From assembly GCA_019090295.1 (NCBI GenBank), contig JAHRWG010000224.1:1-6447 (forward strand): a DNA stretch of 6,447 nt, read 5' to 3'. The notes beneath the pieces are model-generated. The model was not told the origin of the DNA, searched no databases, and worked only from the letters and a program-made list of their open reading frames with translations. The position numbers and the translations under genes were made by a program. Below are positions 1 to 6,440 of the stretch, piece after piece; the stretch's first letter is position 1, and each line of letters starts with the position of its first letter. The stretch comes from Cycloclasticus sp. (GTDB taxonomy: Bacteria; Pseudomonadota; Gammaproteobacteria; Methylococcales; Cycloclasticaceae).

Positions 1-364
1 GCTGTGATTCAGTCACCCCCCAAAACACTTTGCCAACGCCTAAACGCAATTCCCAGTCTCGCTCAGCATGAACCCACATCAGTTCACGTAAATCAACATG
101 TGACCGCTGGGGGTCATGCTCATCCCAACGAAAAAATGAGCTAAAAATAAACGCATCATCACCATCGTTCCAACTGTGGTAGAACTCAGGCTCGGCTGAA
201 AACGATACGCTTCCACCGTTAAACTGCTGCTGATCTAGGGCTGATTGCGTGAAGTAGCGATACTCTGCCGCTACATACCCAGACCACTCGTTTGCGAAAC
301 CTGGTGATAGGAAAGCAACCCCTCCCATTAACAGGGCGCATACAACTGCTTTTTTAATGCTCAT
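1..364 (-). CDS. Exported, probable outer-membrane beta-barrel protein (N-terminal 121 aa, partial)
   Basis: This gene starts at an ATG at 364-362 and is open to the window's left edge, so the C-terminus and stop are missing. Residues 1-24 form a Sec signal peptide: MSIKK, a hydrophobic stretch, then a likely cleavage after PGFA, before NEW. The mature part shows short runs of alternating polar and aromatic or hydrophobic residues with Trp/Tyr/Phe enrichment (GYVAAEYRYF about 29-38, AFIFSSFFRW about 71-80, WELRLGVGKVFWG about 104-116), typical of outer-membrane strands. The segment DLREL followed by LRLGVGKVFWGVTES resembles the early strands of porin-like DUF1302-type barrels, but this is recognition by eye. 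It lies 17 bp after the LolA-like gene with only a weak ribosome-binding site, so it is probably translated as the last visible member of the operon. A role as outer-membrane acceptor or channel for the transported molecule is inference from context. Confidence 0.75.
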   Translation of the reverse strand, partial: MSIKKAVVCALLMGGVAFLSPGFANEWSGYVAAEYRYFTQSALDQQQFNGGSVSFSAEPEFYHSWNDGDDAFIFSSFFRWDEHDPQRSHVDLRELMWVHAERDWELRLGVGKVFWGVTESQ

Positions 365-381
365 TTACTTGTACCCAGTAT

Positions 382-1158
382 TTAGCGTGCTCGCTTTAAG
401 CTGCTTTTATTAAAGTCACGGTCAGACAAACCCTTTTGAAACTGATAGTTTGAAAATTCCAACCGCGTTTCTTTTTTAGTTTGATGGTTCACCATGTTTA
501 ATGAATCTGGACGCCAAAATTTGCCTAAATACTGCTGATAACCTGTTGCCGTCATTGTTTTTAACAGTGACTTTTTACGGTCATAGTACTCCAGCTTTAG
601 CGGCTGGTACGTCTCTTTGCTAACCCAAGCAACTGTGCGCGTGTACCCTGAGTACTTATAATTAGGCTTAGATTCAACAACAAACGAATCTTCACCATTA
701 ATTGCTTCATCGCGTAAGTACAAATACGTGTACTTGGCCACTTCACGAGATGATAAATCCTCAAAGGCAAACTCACTGCCCATAAAAGGGCCCGATTTGT
801 TTTTTGATGAAATACGCTTCACACGCTTTAAGGCTGGCAAATATAACCATTGGTCATCTGCATCTAAAATATGTGTGAAAGATAAAAAAGCGGTGCCTTT
901 AATGTCAGCTGGCTCATCAAAAATAGTTAAGCCTTTATCACCATCACCTTCAACCTCAAGATTTTTGGATCGCATTTTTCTAATACTGACATCACCATTT
1001 GCATTTTTTAATGTCATGATCATAGCGGATGACATATCGCCAAAACCAGCATCTCTCTTATCAGCTTCTACGGCTATTTCCATCCCTTTTTCTTCCGGCG
1101 TTTGCGCGGTGGCCATCAATGGCAATAAAAGCACCAATAAACTAACTAATTTTTTCAT
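382..1158 (-). CDS. LolA-like periplasmic protein ('outer membrane lipoprotein-sorting protein' family)
   Basis: The 258-residue product begins with a Sec signal peptide (MKKLVSLLVL...LMATA, cleavage probably after residue 18, before QTPEE). There is no Cys at the cleavage site, so it should be a soluble periplasmic protein rather than a lipoprotein. The mature part matches the LolA_like family often found beside MMPL/RND transporters: an early strand region SAMIMTLKNANGDVSIRKM (44-62), the signature WLYLPALKRVKRIS (104-117) followed by GPFMGSEFAFEDLS (123-136), and late strands YTRTVAWVSKETYQPLKLEYYD (172-193, in two parts). Proteins of this fold have a hydrophobic cavity that binds acyl chains; LolA carries lipoproteins, while LppX and LprG carry lipids. 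The family name does not mean it is the housekeeping LolA, since LolCDE and LolB are absent here. Its ATG overlaps the stop of the upstream transporter (ATGA), and an AAGGA site sits 6 nt before it. A carrier role between the transporters and the outer membrane is inferred. Confidence 0.88.
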   Translation of the reverse strand: MKKLVSLLVLLLPLMATAQTPEEKGMEIAVEADKRDAGFGDMSSAMIMTLKNANGDVSIRKMRSKNLEVEGDGDKGLTIFDEPADIKGTAFLSFTHILDADDQWLYLPALKRVKRISSKNKSGPFMGSEFAFEDLSSREVAKYTYLYLRDEAINGEDSFVVESKPNYKYSGYTRTVAWVSKETYQPLKLEYYDRKKSLLKTMTATGYQQYLGKFWRPDSLNMVNHQTKKETRLEFSNYQFQKGLSDRDFNKSSLKRAR

Positions 1159-3452
1159 GTTTTTTCCTTATCTAGTTTGAGTAATAAAATAGGTAACAGC
1201 AACAAATCCACCACTAACGCAATAACAATAATCCATGTGGTTAACGTGGCCATATCTGAATTAAGCGAAAAAGGTGACATCATTAAAACACCAAAGCCCG
1301 CACTGAGTATTAACGTGCTGATGGTTAACGCTTTACCCACATGGGTAAATGCATAGGTAATCGATTCTTCAGTGCTGTAGCCTTTTTCACGCTTAGCACG
1401 TAAATATTTACTTAGAAAGTGCACCGTATCATCCACCACAATACCCAACGTCATACTCACGACAGATGCCAAGGCCATATTAACCTCAACATACAACAAC
1501 CCCCAAAGACCAAAGCCAATAATGACTGGCACCAAGTTTGGCACGAGACTCAAAAGACCTATCTTGATCGAACGAAGTGCAAAAACAAGAATCATTGAAA
1601 TAAGCACCAACGCTAATACAGAGCCACTTAGCATGCTTTTTATGTTTTTTTCTGTCAGGTGGGCAAATATCAACATCGCTCCCGAGCCTTTTGTCTGCAT
1701 ACTCACTGGCAAATGACTCTGCATCCATTGCTGCACGCGCTCTTCAAAATCAAGCAACTCTACATTACTCATTTCCTCAACACCTACCACTAAAAGGGTC
1801 GCTGACTTATCAATATTAACCTGGTTGTTTAAATCCAAGCCATACGGCAGTGACATTTCATACAAGAGCAAATACTGCGCGGCCAGCTCTCTACTCTCTG
1901 GCAAGGTATACCAGTCGGGGTCATCCCCATGCATATTTTTATTAAGTCGCCGGAGGGTATCGCTTAAGACGTAAGTATTAATGACTTCTGGCTGAGCTTT
2001 TAACCACTGTGCAAAACGATCTAAATGCTCTAGGTATTGCGGATCGCTGATGCCACCCTTACCTTCAGCAGGTAGGGAGAAAGATAATTGAAAGAGACCA
2101 CCGACTGATTGATTGGCAAAGTCAGAATCAACCCTAAACTCCACCGATTCATCAAAGTATTTAAGGAACTGCTCTTCTGGTTTATTTAAAGTGGCTGCGT
2201 AGGCTGAAATGAAAACAGCCACTGCTGACAACAACAAGATAATATTTTGATAGCGAATCACAAACTTAGAAAAAGACGCTAAACGTTCCACAGAAACATC
2301 CTCGCCCACCTTCACACGAACAGGTAAGTAACTCATCATCGCCGGTAAAAATGTTAGGGAAAGGCAAAAGGAAACAAATACACCCACGGCCACCAAGTTA
2401 CCTAAATCGTGAAACGGTGGTGACTCACTAAAGTTTAGGCATAAAAACCCAATCATAGTCGTTGCACTTGTTAGGAAAATTGGCTGTAAGTTGATCCGAA
2501 TACTCTCTAACAACGCCTCTTCCTTTGCGACTTTATGCTGTAAGCCATACATAAAACTAACCAACAAGTGAACACTGTTGGCAACCGCTAATACCATTAT
2601 CATCTGTGCCGATGAAATAGAAGCAGGGGTTAATTTCACACCAGCATAACCGCCTAAACCTAATGCAATAACATCTGAAAAAATAATAATCAGTGTGATA
2701 CCTATGACTGCACTGATGCTGCGCAATAAAACAAACATAATAACCAGCATTAATAGCAAGCTAACAGGCACTAACAAGGAAAGGTCGTTCTCCCCCGCCT
2801 CAACAAATGCATTATTTAAAAACGCTATTCCCGTTACATAAAAATTAACATCGGGGTAAGCCTCTTGGTAATTTGCCACCATTGCACGTGTTTGAGAGAC
2901 CACCGATTTCAACTCTTTATCGGCGTCAACTTTTGGGTATTCAATAGTAATATTCAGTGCCGTCACTCGCCCATCGGCTGATACTAGACGTTCAAATAGC
3001 AATGGGTCTGATAGCCCCACTTGCTTAACGTTTTCAATATCTGAAGCCAGCAAATCGCTGGCTTCTTCATACAAGCTTTCAACAATCAGATCATCCTCTT
3101 CTGCATAGGTGTTCTGAAAGTTCTGCAACGAATCCACACGTCTAGAGTGAGGGATTTGCCACGCGGCAGTTGTGAGCTCCTCGAGCAGCTTGAGTACTTC
3201 AGGTTGAAAAACATCGCCTGTTTTTGGCTCGATTAAAATGAATACGTTATCCGACTTTGTATACGTATTTTCAACTTTATCATAGGCCAACAACTCAGGG
3301 TTATCGTCAGTAAAAAAGGCACGATAATCATTATCAAACCCTAAGTACTGCAAGCCATTTCCAGCTGCTAGCAACACCACCAGGCTGGTAGCAATAATCC
3401 ATGCACGGTACTTAAGAACCCACTGACTAAAATAGCCTTCTAAACGATCCAT
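1155..3452 (-). CDS. RND/MMPL-family inner-membrane transporter, HAE3 type (second of tandem pair)
   Basis: The 765-residue product has the full RND layout of two similar halves: TM1 (about 17-37), a first periplasmic domain (38-222), TM2-TM6 (about 223-377), a short cytoplasmic linker, TM7 (about 401-420), a second periplasmic domain (421-607) and TM8-TM12 (about 608-758). The length is that of the HAE3 or MMPL type and shorter than tripartite AcrB-like pumps (over 1,000 residues). TM10 holds GIVVDDTVHFL with D674 and D675, the expected proton-relay position. The matching place in TM4 reads VLAVANSVHLL, with A291-N292 instead of acidic residues. The periplasmic domains hold the blocks NFQNTYAEEDDLIVE (111-125) and LNKNMHGDDP (503-512). 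HAE3 proteins such as HpnN move lipids or hydrophobic compounds without a fusion protein; the substrate here is unknown. It follows the first transporter by 43 bp and overlaps the next gene by 4 bp. Start chosen for the GAGGGA site upstream and collinearity with its paralogue. Confidence 0.92.
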   Translation of the reverse strand: MDRLEGYFSQWVLKYRAWIIATSLVVLLAAGNGLQYLGFDNDYRAFFTDDNPELLAYDKVENTYTKSDNVFILIEPKTGDVFQPEVLKLLEELTTAAWQIPHSRRVDSLQNFQNTYAEEDDLIVESLYEEASDLLASDIENVKQVGLSDPLLFERLVSADGRVTALNITIEYPKVDADKELKSVVSQTRAMVANYQEAYPDVNFYVTGIAFLNNAFVEAGENDLSLLVPVSLLLMLVIMFVLLRSISAVIGITLIIIFSDVIALGLGGYAGVKLTPASISSAQMIMVLAVANSVHLLVSFMYGLQHKVAKEEALLESIRINLQPIFLTSATTMIGFLCLNFSESPPFHDLGNLVAVGVFVSFCLSLTFLPAMMSYLPVRVKVGEDVSVERLASFSKFVIRYQNIILLLSAVAVFISAYAATLNKPEEQFLKYFDESVEFRVDSDFANQSVGGLFQLSFSLPAEGKGGISDPQYLEHLDRFAQWLKAQPEVINTYVLSDTLRRLNKNMHGDDPDWYTLPESRELAAQYLLLYEMSLPYGLDLNNQVNIDKSATLLVVGVEEMSNVELLDFEERVQQWMQSHLPVSMQTKGSGAMLIFAHLTEKNIKSMLSGSVLALVLISMILVFALRSIKIGLLSLVPNLVPVIIGFGLWGLLYVEVNMALASVVSMTLGIVVDDTVHFLSKYLRAKREKGYSTEESITYAFTHVGKALTISTLILSAGFGVLMMSPFSLNSDMATLTTWIIVIALVVDLLLLPILLLKLDKEKT
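1165..1169 (-). promoter_or_regulatory. Ribosome-binding site of LolA-like gene
   Basis: AAGGA on the minus strand lies 6 nt before the ATG at 1158-1156 and is formed by the last codons of the second transporter (encoding DKEKT). With the ATGA stop-start overlap this gives a classic coupled arrangement and supports this start, which also begins a well-formed signal peptide. Confidence 0.75.
1918..1946. repeat. 29-bp exact repeat, copy in second transporter
   Basis: These 29 bases are identical to 4280-4308 and encode the LNKNMHGDDP block at residues 503-512 in the same frame. Every codon, including third positions, is the same in the two paralogues, whereas neighbouring conserved codons differ at many synonymous sites. 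It is a within-gene paralogue match and not a mobile repeat. Confidence 0.8.
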
Positions 3453-3479
3453 CTATCGATTTCCCTCTAACAGACTCAT
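3453..3479 (-). other. Eight-codon mini-ORF abutting the second transporter start
   Basis: In the gap between the two transporters an ATG at 3479-3477 opens a mini-ORF reading MSLLEGNR and ending in TAG at 3455-3453, directly followed in the same frame by the ATG of the second transporter (TAGATG). A weak GTGAG lies 6 nt before the mini-ORF start. The stretch also contains an imperfect direct repeat, TGAGTCGTTA (3489-3480) and TGAGTCTGTTA (3478-3468). It may allow termination-reinitiation or may be chance; no product is claimed. Confidence 0.25.
3462..3467 (-). promoter_or_regulatory. Ribosome-binding site of second transporter
   Basis: GAGGGA on the minus strand ends 9 nt before the ATG at 3452-3450, slightly far but acceptable. 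It is the only purine-rich site in the 43-bp gap and it also lies within the eight-codon mini-ORF described separately. It supports the start at 3452, which also aligns exactly with the start of the upstream paralogue. Confidence 0.6.
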
Positions 3480-3495
3480 TAACGACTCACTTTTG

Positions 3496-5814
3496 TTAAG
3501 CATCACTTTCCAGCACCTTCGCTTTATTTTTATCAAATGCCAGCAATAAGCCGGGTAAGAATAGAAAGTTAGCCGCTAAGGCAGCGAGAATAATCCACAC
3601 TGTTAACAGCGCCATATCGGTGGTCATAGCAAAGTGTGATGCCATTAGCACACCAAAACCACCTATTAAAACGAGCGTACTAATTCCCAGCGCCTTACCC
3701 ACATGAGTAAAAGCGTATGTAATTGACTCTTCTGTTGAATAGCCTTTCTCGCGCTTTGCTCGTAAGTATTTACTTAAGAAATGAACCGAGTCATCCACCA
3801 CGATACCCAGTGTCATACTCACAACAACCGATAAGCCCATGTGAACTTCACCGCTAAGCACGCCCCAAAGCCCAAAACCAATACCTGCTGGTAATATATT
3901 AGTTACCAGGCTTAGGAGGCCCATTTTGACCGACCGTAAAGCCACCATTAAAATACCTGATATCAGAATCAGCGCCAGTACAGATCCAACGATCATTCTG
4001 GTTGTATTAGTATCAGCTAAATGCGAAAACATCATTAAGGTTCCCGTACCAATGGTCGTCATTGTGCTAGGTACATTCGCTTTTAACCATGCCTGCGCTC
4101 TATCCTCAAGAGCCATCAACTCATTATTAGTCATATCCCTCACGGTCGCGATCATACGCGTTGCCGACTTGTCCACATTGACCTGATTGTTCAAATCTAG
4201 ACCATAAGGTAACGACATTTCATATAGCAACGTGTATTGCGCAGCCAAATCACGGCTTTCAGGTAATTTTCGCCAAGCAGGGTCATCCCCATGCATATTT
4301 TTATTAAGCCGTAGCATGGTGTCGGTAAAAACAAACACATTGGTCGTCTCTGGTTGCGCTCGGTACCAATCTGCAAAGGCTTTTAAATTATTAAGGTATT
4401 CTGGTTCGCTCACTCCGCCCTTCGAATTGGCGGGCAATGAGTATGTCAACTGAAACGTGCCGCCCATAATATCTAGGGTTGCATCTGAATCAACGCGGAA
4501 CTGTACGGTATGATCAAAGTACGTGGTGAAGTGCTCTTCCGATGTATTCAACGGTATAGCGGCTGCTGACAAAATTGCGACAACACACATCAACAGCAAT
4601 AACGGGCGATGGAATTTAATAGAGAACCTTGAGAACTTTTCTAGGTAAGGGACCGCTGCATCTTCCCCCTGCTTAACTTTCACTGGTAAGAAGCTCATTA
4701 TTGCCGGCAAAAAAGTCAGCGAAAAGACCATTGATGCAAAAACACCCACCGCCACCAAGTTACCCAAATCCCGATAGGGAGCTGACTCATTAAAGTTCAT
4801 CCCTAAAAAGCCAATCATCGTGGTAATACTGGTTAGGAAAATAGGGACTAAATTAATGCGTAAGCTTTCTTTTAACGCTTCTTTTTTCGCCACATTATGT
4901 TGTAAATCAAAAATAAACGTCACCAGCATATGCACACTATTGGCCACGGCCAACACCATAATCATTTGCCCAGACGCGACCGATGCTGGTGCCAGCATAA
5001 CTCCAGCATAACCACCCAAACCAAATGCGACTAACGTTGACATAAAAATAACCAAGGTCACACCAAACACTGCACTTACACTGCGTAACAATATGGTGAG
5101 AAACAAGACCATCACAATAAAACTAATCGGAAATAGCGTTTCTCCATCCCCTTGGCCAGACTCAACAAAAGCATTATTCATAAATGCCATACCGGTTACA
5201 TAAAACTTAACTGTTGGGTATTTTTCTTGGTACTTTTTCACCAACTCACGCGCATGTGCCACTACCTCACGTAACTCGCCTTCAGGCTCTATTTCAGGAA
5301 ACTCAATTGTGACGTTAACAGCGGTTGCAGCGCCATCTTTTGAGACGATTCGCTTATAAAGAAGAGGGTCGCTAAGTGACACCGATTTAACCCGCTGAAT
5401 ATCAGCCTCTTCTAAAGAGCTGGCCTCTGCATACAAGTCTTCGACAATAAGGTCATCCTCTTCTGCATACGTATTCTGAAAGTTCTGAATTGAATCAACC
5501 CTAAGTGAGTAAGGGATTTGCCACGCTTCTTCGGTCATATCTTCGACTAGCGTCAAAATATTCTTCTGGAAAACGTCTCCTGTTTCAGGCGCTATAAGAA
5601 TAAAGACATTATCTGACTTAGCATACGTCGCTTCATTCTGGTTAAACGCCATCAAATGAGGGCTATCTGCCCTGAAATAAACCCTATAATCAGGTGTAAA
5701 ACCAAGGAACTTAACCCCAAAACCTGACGCAGCAACCGCAAGCACACTCAATATTATAATGGCCACTCGGTAGCGTATAACCCATTCACTAAAATTTGTT
5801 TCTAAACGATGCAT
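3496..5814 (-). CDS. RND/MMPL-family inner-membrane transporter, HAE3 type (first of tandem pair)
   Basis: The 772-residue product is a paralogue of the next gene and aligns with it residue for residue, with no gap over about 760 positions and roughly 62% identity by hand count. It has the same two-half RND plan with 12 predicted TM helices and two periplasmic domains (38-222 and 421-607). TM10 has GIVVDDSVHFL (D674, D675), while TM4 has VLAVANSVHML (A291, N292), so the acidic pair is again present only in the second half. Shared blocks include AEEDDLIVE near 117-125, LNKNMHGDDP at 503-512 and the TM10-TM11 linker KYLRAKREKGYSTEESITY (682-700). Its C-terminal tail is longer than the paralogue's, ending in KVLESDA. 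The ATG lies 2 bp after the tetR stop, with AGGGA 6 nt upstream inside the end of tetR, so translation is probably coupled to the regulator. No adaptor or TolC gene is nearby. Transport of a lipid-like or hydrophobic substrate is inferred from family and neighbours. Confidence 0.92.
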   Translation of the reverse strand: MHRLETNFSEWVIRYRVAIIILSVLAVAASGFGVKFLGFTPDYRVYFRADSPHLMAFNQNEATYAKSDNVFILIAPETGDVFQKNILTLVEDMTEEAWQIPYSLRVDSIQNFQNTYAEEDDLIVEDLYAEASSLEEADIQRVKSVSLSDPLLYKRIVSKDGAATAVNVTIEFPEIEPEGELREVVAHARELVKKYQEKYPTVKFYVTGMAFMNNAFVESGQGDGETLFPISFIVMVLFLTILLRSVSAVFGVTLVIFMSTLVAFGLGGYAGVMLAPASVASGQMIMVLAVANSVHMLVTFIFDLQHNVAKKEALKESLRINLVPIFLTSITTMIGFLGMNFNESAPYRDLGNLVAVGVFASMVFSLTFLPAIMSFLPVKVKQGEDAAVPYLEKFSRFSIKFHRPLLLLMCVVAILSAAAIPLNTSEEHFTTYFDHTVQFRVDSDATLDIMGGTFQLTYSLPANSKGGVSEPEYLNNLKAFADWYRAQPETTNVFVFTDTMLRLNKNMHGDDPAWRKLPESRDLAAQYTLLYEMSLPYGLDLNNQVNVDKSATRMIATVRDMTNNELMALEDRAQAWLKANVPSTMTTIGTGTLMMFSHLADTNTTRMIVGSVLALILISGILMVALRSVKMGLLSLVTNILPAGIGFGLWGVLSGEVHMGLSVVVSMTLGIVVDDSVHFLSKYLRAKREKGYSTEESITYAFTHVGKALGISTLVLIGGFGVLMASHFAMTTDMALLTVWIILAALAANFLFLPGLLLAFDKNKAKVLESDA
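4280..4308. repeat. 29-bp exact repeat, copy in first transporter
   Basis: This is the counterpart of 1918-1946, at the same codons (residues 503-512) of the first transporter. The flanking sequence diverges at once on both sides at the DNA level while the protein block stays conserved, so the identity is either strong local constraint, a short conversion tract, or chance. Confidence 0.8.
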
Positions 5815-5816
5815 AG

Positions 5817-6425
5817 TTAATCCCTAACTTTTAAACCGATGATAATTAAATTGAGCAAATTGCTCAGGCGCTTCTCTAATTGCTCTAACGTTTGATAACG
5901 CATAAATGTTGGCGTACTAAACATGACCCAAGAGGCCATGATCGCCAAGCCCGTCTCATCCAAATCATCTATCGCCCAACAATTTTGCTTCTGGCCTTTC
6001 TCCAAAATAACCCTAAGGATGGACAGTTCGCCTTCTCTTTTTTTATCAACGATTTCTGAACTGGTCTCACATAAGGCCATGATCATGTCATTGATAGCTG
6101 GGTAGGTGTTTAAATGGTCAAAGTTATAGTGCAAAAGTCCTTTTGCATAAACAAACAAGCTATCAACTGCGCTATCCAATGGTTGCTCAAGTAACAACTG
6201 AAGGCTAGCTTCTTTTTCTTCAAAACACTGCAGCGCAAACGCTTCAGCAATACTTACCTTACTGGGGAAATAGCGATACATGTTTGACGTCGACATGCCC
6301 AAATCTTGCGCAATTTCTGCCATGGTTGTTTTTTTAAATCCAAATGTTCGAAAACGCTTATCCGCCGCACTTAGAATGTCCTTTTTTATCTGTTCTTCAG
6401 ATAGGTTTGTATCAAATCGCTTCAT
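5817..6425 (-). CDS. TetR-family transcriptional regulator
   Basis: The 202-residue product is a typical TetR-family length. The N-terminal DNA-binding domain covers about residues 12-58: the first helix ends in ADKRFRTFGFKKTTMAEIA (21-39), and the helix-turn-helix continues DLGMSTSNMYRYFPSK (41-56), with YRYFPSK the family hallmark. The C-terminal all-helical region (about 60-200) is the dimerisation and ligand-binding part; such domains diverge too much to predict the ligand. It is co-directional with the transporters and ends 2 bp before the first of them, so it probably belongs to the same transcript and represses its own operon, being released by the transported molecule or a related one (inference from family behaviour). 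The ATG at 6425-6423 is the only start that keeps the whole HTH; the next Met is residue 35, inside the motif. No Shine-Dalgarno sequence precedes it. A Cys at residue 67 and others in the ligand domain are not obviously a redox pair. Confidence 0.93.
   Translation of the reverse strand: MKRFDTNLSEEQIKKDILSAADKRFRTFGFKKTTMAEIAQDLGMSTSNMYRYFPSKVSIAEAFALQCFEEKEASLQLLLEQPLDSAVDSLFVYAKGLLHYNFDHLNTYPAINDMIMALCETSSEIVDKKREGELSILRVILEKGQKQNCWAIDDLDETGLAIMASWVMFSTPTFMRYQTLEQLEKRLSNLLNLIIIGLKVRD
5821..5825 (-). promoter_or_regulatory. Ribosome-binding site of first transporter, inside tetR
   Basis: AGGGA on the minus strand lies 6 nt before the ATG of the first transporter. The tetR stop codon TAA falls between this site and the start codon, so ribosomes finishing tetR release next to the new start. 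This arrangement supports translational coupling of regulator and transporter and supports the chosen start. Confidence 0.7.
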
Positions 6426-6431
6426 CCGCGC

Positions 6432-6440
6432 ACTATAACA
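6432..6440 (-). promoter_or_regulatory. Candidate extended -10 promoter of the operon
   Basis: Reading the minus strand, TGTTATAGT ends 6 nt before the tetR ATG. It fits an extended -10 element (TG, one base, then TATAGT, five of six matches to TATAAT). The -35 region would fall beyond the right edge and cannot be checked. With usual spacing, transcription would begin at or within a base or two of the A of the ATG, so the message could be leaderless. The TetR operator is expected nearby, but no clear palindrome is complete within the 22 bp visible. Confidence 0.4.

Noticed and set aside
364..372. TTTACTTGT shared between the gap before the barrel gene and the region upstream of tetR (6439-6447 area, minus strand)
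   Set aside because: A nine-base match in AT-rich DNA is easily chance, it is not palindromic as a TetR operator would be, and the two sites lie in opposite orientation relative to transcription.
382..1158. Housekeeping LolA lipoprotein chaperone
   Set aside because: The signature region (WLYLPALKRVKRIS, GPFMGSEFAFEDLS) is that of the transporter-linked LolA_like family and the neighbours are RND transporters and a TetR regulator, not the usual lolA context.
728..1180. 150-codon open frame on the plus strand
   Set aside because: It is wholly antisense to the LolA-like gene and the end of the second transporter, whose protein evidence is strong; the translated sequence shows no recognisable domain and no ribosome site was evident.
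1486..1728. 80-codon minus-strand frame inside the second transporter
   Set aside because: It is an out-of-frame shadow of the TM8-TM10 coding region and its translation has no family features.
3926..5011. Several plus-strand open frames of 63-86 codons opposite the first transporter
   Set aside because: They are antisense shadows of a conserved coding sequence, with low-complexity translations resembling reversed membrane segments.
1155..5814. Recent tandem duplication or assembly artefact explaining the two transporters
   Set aside because: Protein identity is only about 62% and even the identical protein blocks differ at many synonymous sites, so the copies are old and distinct.
1155..5814. 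Tripartite AcrB-type multidrug pump
   Set aside because: Both proteins are about 770 residues rather than over 1,000, and no membrane-fusion protein or TolC-like gene is present in the window.
5923..6105. 60-codon plus-strand frame opposite tetR
   Set aside because: It is antisense to the ligand-binding domain of a clear TetR gene, with no independent support.
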